NCBI GenBank assembly: GCA_903858075.1
Contig: CAIOHI010000055.1
Location: forward strand, 1-6,053
Source of the DNA: an uncultured Actinomycetes bacterium
GTDB lineage: Bacteria > Actinomycetota > Acidimicrobiia > Acidimicrobiales > Ilumatobacteraceae
Reading direction: 5' to 3'
DNA: 6,053 nucleotides
This document shows, piece by piece, positions 1 to 4,862 of this stretch. The notes below the pieces were generated by a model that saw only the letters and a program-made list of their open reading frames with translations, ran no database searches and had not been told where the DNA came from. Within the stretch, counting starts at the first letter, position 1. Every line of letters begins with the position of its first letter. The position numbers and the translations under genes are program-made.

Positions 1-23
1 ATGCTGGAAAGTAAGGCGAACAT
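1..23 (-). CDS. Start of the next nuo operon gene, probably nuoE (partial)
   Basis: An ATG at 23-21 shares its A with the nuoD stop codon (TGATG arrangement) and opens a frame with no stop up to the window edge. Only seven complete codons are visible (M-F-A-L-L-S-S). A GGAG-like sequence lies about 13 bases upstream, inside nuoD, which is rather far for a ribosome binding site. Stop/start overlap is typical of translationally coupled genes, and nuoE usually follows nuoD in nuo operons, so nuoE (the 24-kDa 2Fe-2S subunit) is the likely identity. The identity is inferred from position only: the visible residues match no motif. The true start could also lie beyond the window. Confidence 0.35.
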
Positions 24-1195
24 CAGCGATCAATGTCTCCGAGGATGAAGTACAGCGAAGCGAGAATGGTGATGATGTCGGGGACGTACACGCCTTTCAG
101 CAGCCACGGCACGATGGAAATATTATTGAAACTTGCAGAGCGAATTTTGACACGGAAGGGCCCAAGGTCGCCTTTAGACACAACGTAGTAACCCATTTCA
201 CCCAACGGATTTTCCGTTGACACCCAGGCTTCACCTTCTGGCACTTTAATAATGCGTGGCACTTTGGTCATGACAGGTCCACTGGGCAATGTGTCTAACA
301 GACGCTCGACAATGTAGGTCGATTCACGTGTTTCTTGGAGACGAATCCAACAACGTGCGTACGAGTCGCCATCGAGGTGAGTCCACACTTTCCAATCGAC
401 CTTGTCCCATGCCATTGGCAGTGACTGATCGCGACGGAGGTCCCAGTCGACACCACTCGCGCGCAAGTTTGCGCCCGACATGCCGTACTGCAATGCAACA
501 TCTCGCGGAATGACACCAATACCACGTGTACGTGATTCAAAAATTTCGTTGCCGAAAAGTAGGTTCTCGATTTCGTCGCAGAACTTACGCATCTTTTTCA
601 TGACGGCACGTGTTTCATCGATCCAACCTGCGGGCAAGTCGTCTTTGAGTCCACCAATACGGTCGAAGTTAGGGTGGAAACGTCCGCCGGTTGCACCTTC
701 AATGAGGTTCAAAACATATTCGCGATCGCGGAATGCAAAAAAGACAGGTGTAATTGCACCCAACTGCACACCAAGGTCTCCGAGGAATAGCGAGACGTTT
801 GCAATACGGGAAAGCTCAAACAAAATGGTGCGAATCCACTGAGCACGAGGTGGTGCTTCAATTTCCATCAACTGTTCTGCTGCCAAAATAAACGGCACTT
901 CGTTGGCAAAACTGCCAAGCCAGTCAATGCGGTTCACCAGTGCAGTGACCTGCGGGAAGGTGCGCACTTCAGTCAATTTTTCATAACCACGGTGCATGTA
1001 CCCGCAAGATGGTTCTGCCCACAACACTTGCTCGCCATCGAGACGCGCGATGATACGCAACGTGCCGTGAGTAGCGGGATGTTGTGGCCCAATGTTGAGG
1101 GTCATCCCCTCGGTTTCAAGTTCCACATTGACGCGTGCATCTGCTGCTTGCGATGCAATGTAGGCCAACTGTTGACGATCACCAATTATTGTCAT
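23..1195 (-). CDS. nuoD: NADH:quinone oxidoreductase subunit D (complex I 49-kDa subunit)
   Basis: NuoD forms, with NuoB, the quinone-reduction site at the junction of the peripheral and membrane arms of complex I, on the cytoplasmic side. The 390-residue product is full length for the family. It shows the N-terminal GPQHPATHG loop (residues 36-44, with His43 matching Thermus Nqo4 His38), GYMHRGYEKL (65-74), the FELSRIA helix, FAFRDRE, RGIGVIP, SGANLRASGVDWDLR, GEMGYYVVSKG and the characteristic C-terminal GDIDR. One position is unusual: the family's quinone-binding Tyr (Thermus Tyr87, 49 residues after the His) is Trp92 here, in NRIDWLGSF. The start ATG overlaps the nuoC stop by 4 bases (ATGA), and a strong GGAAGGA site lies 8 bases upstream, so start and coupling to nuoC are well supported. 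It is a separate gene, not a NuoCD fusion as in E. coli. Confidence 0.97.
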   Translation of the reverse strand: MTIIGDRQQLAYIASQAADARVNVELETEGMTLNIGPQHPATHGTLRIIARLDGEQVLWAEPSCGYMHRGYEKLTEVRTFPQVTALVNRIDWLGSFANEVPFILAAEQLMEIEAPPRAQWIRTILFELSRIANVSLFLGDLGVQLGAITPVFFAFRDREYVLNLIEGATGGRFHPNFDRIGGLKDDLPAGWIDETRAVMKKMRKFCDEIENLLFGNEIFESRTRGIGVIPRDVALQYGMSGANLRASGVDWDLRRDQSLPMAWDKVDWKVWTHLDGDSYARCWIRLQETRESTYIVERLLDTLPSGPVMTKVPRIIKVPEGEAWVSTENPLGEMGYYVVSKGDLGPFRVKIRSASFNNISIVPWLLKGVYVPDIITILASLYFILGDIDR

Positions 1196-1860
1196 TCTGC
1201 AGATCCTTCCGCATCATCTTCGTCGCCGCCGCCAGGTAGTGGTTCTACATCGACAATTCCAGGCCATGGCTTCACCATGCGTGCCAGCAATGGAAAATCT
1301 TTGCGCAATGGATGCCCCTCGAAGTCGGTCGGCAAATACATATTGCGCAAATCGGGATGACCTGCAAATGAAATGCCAAACATTTCGTGTGCTTCTCGTT
1401 CGTGCCAGTTAGCACCGGTAAAAACACTTACCCATGATGGAACCACTGGAGTTGCATCTGGTACATCGGCCTTCATGGTGATACCCACGTGCGTGCGATG
1501 ATTCACGAGGCGAGCGAACACCTGTAAACGTGTTTCCCCACCAGCTAAACCTTGTTTGATTTCAGTATCACGTTCTACTGGTTCTGCAGTGGGGTCTTCT
1601 TCGCCTTTTCCAAATGGAGATGGCAGCCAATCGATTGCTGAAAGAAAACAGAAATAGTCAAAACCCAAACTTGTTTTTAAAGCTGCAGCACTTGTTGCCC
1701 ATGCATCGGTGGCAACACGCACACAGAGATCGTTACCGACATTGATATGAGACTGTACGAGTGCGCTTCCCAAACAAGCAGACACATCGCTCAACAATTG
1801 TTCGCGCATTGCGTCGTGGCGCGGTGCTGCTTCAGCGCTGGAATCAGTGGGAGACGACAA
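1192..1860 (-). CDS. nuoC: NADH:quinone oxidoreductase subunit C (complex I 30-kDa subunit)
   Basis: NuoC is a peripheral-arm subunit that packs against NuoD and NuoB and carries no cofactor. With the start used here (222 residues) it shows FDYFCFLSAIDWLPSPFG in the first half, the family signature NWHEREAHEMFGISFAGHP (about 151-169) and EGHPLRKDFPL (about 181-191). It ends in a non-conserved acidic tail (GGGDEDDAEGSAE) whose codons also hold the nuoD ribosome binding site. The start is uncertain. An in-frame ATG at 1896 (234 residues) has no clear ribosome binding site and would overlap nuoB by 53 bases. The TTG at 1860 has GGAAAGG exactly 8 bases upstream and overlaps nuoB by 17 bases. An ATG at 1809 lies outside nuoB but lacks a ribosome binding site. 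I chose the TTG. The identity does not depend on this choice. Confidence 0.95.
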   Translation of the reverse strand: MSSPTDSSAEAAPRHDAMREQLLSDVSACLGSALVQSHINVGNDLCVRVATDAWATSAAALKTSLGFDYFCFLSAIDWLPSPFGKGEEDPTAEPVERDTEIKQGLAGGETRLQVFARLVNHRTHVGITMKADVPDATPVVPSWVSVFTGANWHEREAHEMFGISFAGHPDLRNMYLPTDFEGHPLRKDFPLLARMVKPWPGIVDVEPLPGGGDEDDAEGSAE

Positions 1861-2401
1861 CGGGCTTACCTTTCCGCTCTGCAGTGGCAGCAGCATCGCT
1901 GTTCATAGCGACGTATCCGTCACCACGCCAACGTGCGGCCATATCTTCATTTTTAATGCGTTGTTGCAACAACACGATTCCTTCAAGAAGTGCTTCTGGT
2001 CGTGGTGGGCAACCTGGTACGTAAACATCGACAGGAAGAATTTGGTCAATGCCTTTGGTAACGGAGTAGCTATCCCAATAAGGACCACCGCAGTTGGCGC
2101 AACTTCCCATTGAAATGACATATTTCGGTTCTGGCATTTGCTCGTATAAACGTTTGATTGCAGGAGCCATCTTGTCGGTCACGGTTCCTGAAATCACCAC
2201 AAGGTCTGCTTGTCGCGGGCTAGCAGGAAGAGGAATAACACCAAGACGCATGACGTCGTAACGAGGCGAACCAAATGCCGCACCCATTTCGATGGCGCAA
2301 CACGCAAGGCCCCACTGGTACACCCACAAGCTGTACGAGCGTCCCATATTGAAAAGAGATGTCAGAGGCTTTGGTAGCCGACCGCGTTCTACGAGTCCCA
2401 T
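1844..2401 (-). CDS. nuoB: NADH:quinone oxidoreductase subunit B (complex I PSST/20-kDa subunit)
   Basis: NuoB carries the terminal 4Fe-4S cluster N2, which passes electrons to quinone at the NuoB/NuoD interface. The 185-residue product has the expected ligands: the tandem cysteines Cys34-Cys35 in GLACCAIEM, Cys101 in SMGSCANCGG and Cys131 in VPGCPPRPE. Cys104 in SCANCGG is an additional cysteine that is not a known ligand. YQWGLACCAIEMGAAFGSPRYDVMRLG and the DLVVISGTVTDKMAP segment are typical. The last 30 residues or so are a variable tail. The start ATG has GAAGGG about 9 bases upstream. It lies 64 bases downstream of nuoA in the same transcript direction, and its 3' end overlaps the beginning of nuoC, consistent with one nuoABCD transcription unit. 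Nothing in the cluster ligands suggests loss of function. Confidence 0.97.
   Translation of the reverse strand: MGLVERGRLPKPLTSLFNMGRSYSLWVYQWGLACCAIEMGAAFGSPRYDVMRLGVIPLPASPRQADLVVISGTVTDKMAPAIKRLYEQMPEPKYVISMGSCANCGGPYWDSYSVTKGIDQILPVDVYVPGCPPRPEALLEGIVLLQQRIKNEDMAARWRGDGYVAMNSDAAATAERKGKPVVVSH
1869..1875 (-). promoter_or_regulatory. Shine-Dalgarno site supporting a TTG start for nuoC
   Basis: GGAAAGG on the minus strand, 8 bases before the TTG at 1860-1858. It is embedded in the last codons of nuoB (E-R-K-G-K). Neither of the alternative ATG starts at 1896 and 1809 has a comparable site, so this motif decides the proposed start. It could be a chance effect of the Lys/Gly codons. Confidence 0.45.
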
Positions 2402-2465
2402 ATCTTTTAGCCCTTCGCCTTTTTCACTCTGCAGGTGCGCAATTCAAGTGGCAAACATTGTGTTG

Positions 2466-2831
2466 TTACACCCATCGCAACACTCCCTTACGCCATGCAT
2501 AAACAAGCCCAAGCAATAGAACAGCAACAAAGACGCCCATTTCAATAAGCCCGAATGATCCGTAGCGCTCAAGTTGCGTTGCCCATGGGAATAAAAAGAC
2601 TGCTTCCACATCGAATACGACGAACAAGAGTGCGAAAACGTAATAACGAATTTGGCTTTGAGACCAGCCTTCTCCAACCGGGTCTACACCACTTTCATAG
2701 GACATCAACTTTTCGCGCGTGGGGTGATTCGGTCGCAAAAGTGACGAGACCCAGAGCAGGAGCCCTGCCAAAGCAAAAGAAAGGAGCCCAAACCAAAAGA
2801 CGGTGAGATATGAACGCAGGAACGTGGACAT
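2466..2831 (-). CDS. nuoA: NADH:quinone oxidoreductase subunit A (complex I ND3-like membrane subunit)
   Basis: NuoA is a small membrane subunit next to the quinone channel (ND3 homologue). The 121 residues contain three hydrophobic helices (about 9-31, 63-83 and 94-114). The conserved loop between helices 1 and 2 is present (KLMSYESGVDP, 41-51), with Ser in the place of the Cys found in many homologues. The second-helix motif FDVEAVFLFPWA has the conserved acidic pair Asp74 and Glu76. Length is normal. Upstream, the ATG at 2831 has no visible ribosome binding site and no in-frame alternative ATG, GTG or TTG before a TGA at 2897-2895. Start by read-through coupling, or from a leaderless transcript, is possible. 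The gene follows the amidotransferase gene by 71 bases on the same strand. Confidence 0.96.
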   Translation of the reverse strand: MSTFLRSYLTVFWFGLLSFALAGLLLWVSSLLRPNHPTREKLMSYESGVDPVGEGWSQSQIRYYVFALLFVVFDVEAVFLFPWATQLERYGSFGLIEMGVFVAVLLLGLVYAWRKGVLRWV

Positions 2832-2902
2832 CGCATACGAAACTACTACTTGACGTGCATTTGAGAGGAAACCATCGCGTCTTCCTTCAAAATTTCAAGC
2901 TG

Positions 2903-3622
2903 CTACTTGTGCACTTGCGCAATGAAAAACCCTAAGAGCAGCTCACACTGGCTGGCATAGTTGTCGGCGCGGCGGGCTGTTTCTTCCAGCAATCTCTGGG
3001 GGTCGATACCCGCCTGTTGTAGTTCGACGGGCCCCGCCTCTGTGCCGATCCGCGCCCACCGTTCCACCACGGCAGGGGTCACCTCTGGGTGGAACTGGAC
3101 GCCAAAGCTACGGCCGCTCTGGAACGCCTGCACTCCAGCAGAGCTATGAGCCAAGATCTGGGCATCATTTGGGGGCACAAACATGTCGTAATGCCACTGA
3201 AACCACTCTTTTTCGGCGAAATTCCCTGATTTTTGGTCAATTTCGGCAATTTTTTGGCAAAAATCAGGTTCCCAGTCGACAGAAAACCACCCAATTTCCG
3301 TGTGATAGGCACGGCTGACCTCGCCGCCTAAGGCAAAAGCCAGTATTTGAGCCCCAAAGCACACCCCAAACAGGGGAATTCCAGCCTGGTGGGCACCCTT
3401 GAGCAGCTCACTTTCCCTGCGCACATGGTCTGCAACGTCGGCCCAATAGACCGACCAATCAGACCCCAGTGACACGACCAGCTGTACGTCATTGCCCAAA
3501 AGCGGCCACTTGTCAGACTCTTCGCGCGTCAGAGTAGTGAAGGAGTAACCCAGTTTTTGGAAATAGGCAACCACGTGCCCGCCATCGTCGTCGGCCTTGT
3601 TCGCAATCAGGATTGCACGCAT
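2903..3622 (-). CDS. Class I glutamine amidotransferase-like protein, substrate unknown
   Basis: The 239 residues form a single class I (triad) glutamine amidotransferase domain of the GuaA-glutaminase type, with no synthetase domain attached. The nucleophile elbow GVCFGAQ gives Cys88, and GVQFHPEV gives His178 and Glu180, so the triad is intact. FQWHYDMFVPP (141-151) is typical of stand-alone members. Such proteins hydrolyse glutamine, or act on gamma-glutamyl or related amide substrates; the partner or substrate cannot be told here. The start fits the family (MRAILIANKADDDGG). There is no ribosome binding site, but a promoter-like element ends 6 bases before the ATG, suggesting a leaderless mRNA. 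The region of residues 118-137 looks longer than I expect for the family and is encoded by an AT-rich stretch with an inverted repeat. The gene reads into nuoA after 71 bases and may share its transcript. It diverges from ilvA. Confidence 0.85.
   Translation of the reverse strand: MRAILIANKADDDGGHVVAYFQKLGYSFTTLTREESDKWPLLGNDVQLVVSLGSDWSVYWADVADHVRRESELLKGAHQAGIPLFGVCFGAQILAFALGGEVSRAYHTEIGWFSVDWEPDFCQKIAEIDQKSGNFAEKEWFQWHYDMFVPPNDAQILAHSSAGVQAFQSGRSFGVQFHPEVTPAVVERWARIGTEAGPVELQQAGIDPQRLLEETARRADNYASQCELLLGFFIAQVHK
3225..3268. repeat. 11-base perfect inverted repeat inside the amidotransferase gene
   Basis: CCTGATTTTTG at 3225-3235 is the exact reverse complement of CAAAAATCAGG at 3258-3268, with a 22-base spacer. 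The surrounding 60 bases also contain two related 5' segments starting TTTCGGC 30 bases apart (3211 and 3241), and TTTTTGGCAAAAA at 3251-3263 is itself nearly palindromic. The stretch is markedly more AT-rich than its flanks and encodes a surface-loop-like part of the protein (about residues 118-137). The frame is kept throughout. Confidence 0.7.
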
Positions 3623-3628
3623 AGGGCT

Positions 3629-3657
3629 ACGGTAGGTGCAGATGGGCGAAACAACAA
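3629..3657 (-). promoter_or_regulatory. Possible leaderless promoter of the amidotransferase (and nuo) unit
   Basis: On the minus strand TTGTTG (3657-3652) is followed after 17 bases by TACCGT (3634-3629), and the ATG of the amidotransferase begins 7 bases after the -10-like hexamer, where a transcript would start. The -10 fits the TANNNT consensus used by many actinobacterial leaderless genes. The -35 matches the sigma-70 consensus only in its TTG. The element overlaps the first codons of ilvA, because the divergent genes are only 19 bases apart. This is a motif-based prediction. Confidence 0.35.
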
Positions 3658-4850
3658 TCTCTCAGGAAGACATTCTTTCTGCCGCACACGCGGGGCGCGC
3701 CTATGTGAAACACACTCCCATTACCCCGTCGGCTGCATTAAGCGAACTGTGCGGCGGCACGGTGGTGTTGAAAGCAGAGAACCTGCAGCGCACCGGTTCA
3801 TTCAAAATTCGAGGAGCCCTGAACAAACTGTTCACGCTCGGGGCAAATGCCCAGCATGGTGTTGTTGCGGGAAGTGCTGGTAACCATGCAGGCGCTTTAT
3901 CTTTTGCTGCAAAAGCCCACGGCGTGAAGTGTGAAATATTTGTTCCTTCCGGAGCGTCACTTTCCAAAATTGCCGCATGTCGCGCCTACGGTGCAACTAC
4001 ATCAGAGGGTGGCGAGTCTCTTGATAACGCGGTTGCTCGCGCCATGGAACGCGCACAAGAAACTGGAATGGCTTTTTGTCATCCGTACGATGACCCTGCT
4101 GTCATAGCTGGGCAAGCAACCCTTGGGCTTGAACTCATTAAAGACATTGAAAACTTACGCACCGTTATTATTCCATTGGGTGGTGGAGGGTTAGCAGGTG
4201 GTACCGCCATCGCACTGAAGCAATTTGACCCGAGTATCAAGGTCATTGGTGTGCAAGTCAATGCTTGTGCGCCTTACGCGCACTTCCCTGCGCCCGATGG
4301 GCCAGTAGTTACTCTTGCCGATGGTATTGCAGTGAAACGCCCAGGCACTATTACGCGACCCATTATTGAAAAATGGTTAGACGATGTAGTTGTTGTCGAT
4401 GAAGACGATGTTGCAGACGCAATGATTCTTCTCATGGAGCGTGGCAAGTTACTTGTTGAAGGTGGTGGAGCCGTTGGTGTTTCGGCACTCATGCGTGGGC
4501 TGGTGCAACCATCGTCTCACGGCACAACGTGCGTAGTTCTTTCTGGTGGCAATGTAGACATGGGCCTTATTCCGGGGCTCATTCGACGTCATGAAACTCA
4601 AGCAGGCCGTCGCCTCATTGTGTTTGTTCGCATTTCCGATCGACCCGGTGGGCTCGCACAACTTTTAAGTTTGTTCGCAGAAAATGGTGCAAACCTTGTT
4701 GAAGTAGAGCACGTACGCGAGGGTGTTGACCTACACGTACGCGAAACTGGCGTTCAAATTGTTCTGGAAACACGAGGCCCCGAACACGCTGCAACAGTTC
4801 TTGCGGCTGCTCGTAGCGGTGGCTATGAAATATCCGAACTCACTCGGTAA
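3642..4850 (+). CDS. ilvA: Threonine ammonia-lyase (threonine dehydratase), medium form with ACT domain
   Basis: A PLP-dependent fold-type II enzyme that converts L-threonine to 2-oxobutanoate and ammonia, the first step towards isoleucine. The 402 residues comprise a catalytic domain (about 1-315) and one C-terminal ACT domain (about 324-402). Visible motifs are the PLP lysine Lys55 in TGSFKIRGAL, SAGNHAG (78-84), the phosphate-binding glycine run LGGGGLAGG (179-187), LVEGGGAVG (271-279) and SGGN (301-304). The ACT domain begins RLIVFVRISDRPGGLAQLL, and such domains usually mediate amino-acid feedback or oligomer contacts. The ATG at 3642 is preceded by TAGG after 5 bases; a GTG at 3636 in the same frame would add two residues but has no site of its own. 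The usual SAGNHAQ motif has Gly for Gln here. The gene is antisense to its nuo neighbours. Biosynthetic versus catabolic use cannot be decided from the sequence; serine or a related hydroxy-amino acid is a possible alternative substrate. Confidence 0.92.
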   Translation: MGETTISQEDILSAAHAGRAYVKHTPITPSAALSELCGGTVVLKAENLQRTGSFKIRGALNKLFTLGANAQHGVVAGSAGNHAGALSFAAKAHGVKCEIFVPSGASLSKIAACRAYGATTSEGGESLDNAVARAMERAQETGMAFCHPYDDPAVIAGQATLGLELIKDIENLRTVIIPLGGGGLAGGTAIALKQFDPSIKVIGVQVNACAPYAHFPAPDGPVVTLADGIAVKRPGTITRPIIEKWLDDVVVVDEDDVADAMILLMERGKLLVEGGGAVGVSALMRGLVQPSSHGTTCVVLSGGNVDMGLIPGLIRRHETQAGRRLIVFVRISDRPGGLAQLLSLFAENGANLVEVEHVREGVDLHVRETGVQIVLETRGPEHAATVLAAARSGGYEISELTR

Positions 4851-4862
4851 AGGAAATAATTT

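Noticed and set aside
2088..2090. Extra cysteine Cys104 next to the cluster ligand in NuoB (SCANCGG)
   Set aside because: Variation between Ser and Cys here is familiar in NuoB families, and all four expected N2 ligands are present.
2694..2696. Ser instead of Cys in the NuoA loop motif (YESG)
   Set aside because: Ser at this position is common among bacterial NuoA proteins, so it is not notable.
3636..3641. GTG at 3636 as the ilvA start
   Set aside because: It adds only two residues and has no ribosome binding site; the TAGG that would serve the ATG at 3642 overlaps it.
4710..4744. Direct repeat CACGTACGCGA at 4710-4720 and 4734-4744 in ilvA
   Set aside because: Both copies encode His-Val-Arg-Glu at positions that fit the ACT domain sequence of related enzymes; it looks like codon coincidence rather than a duplication.
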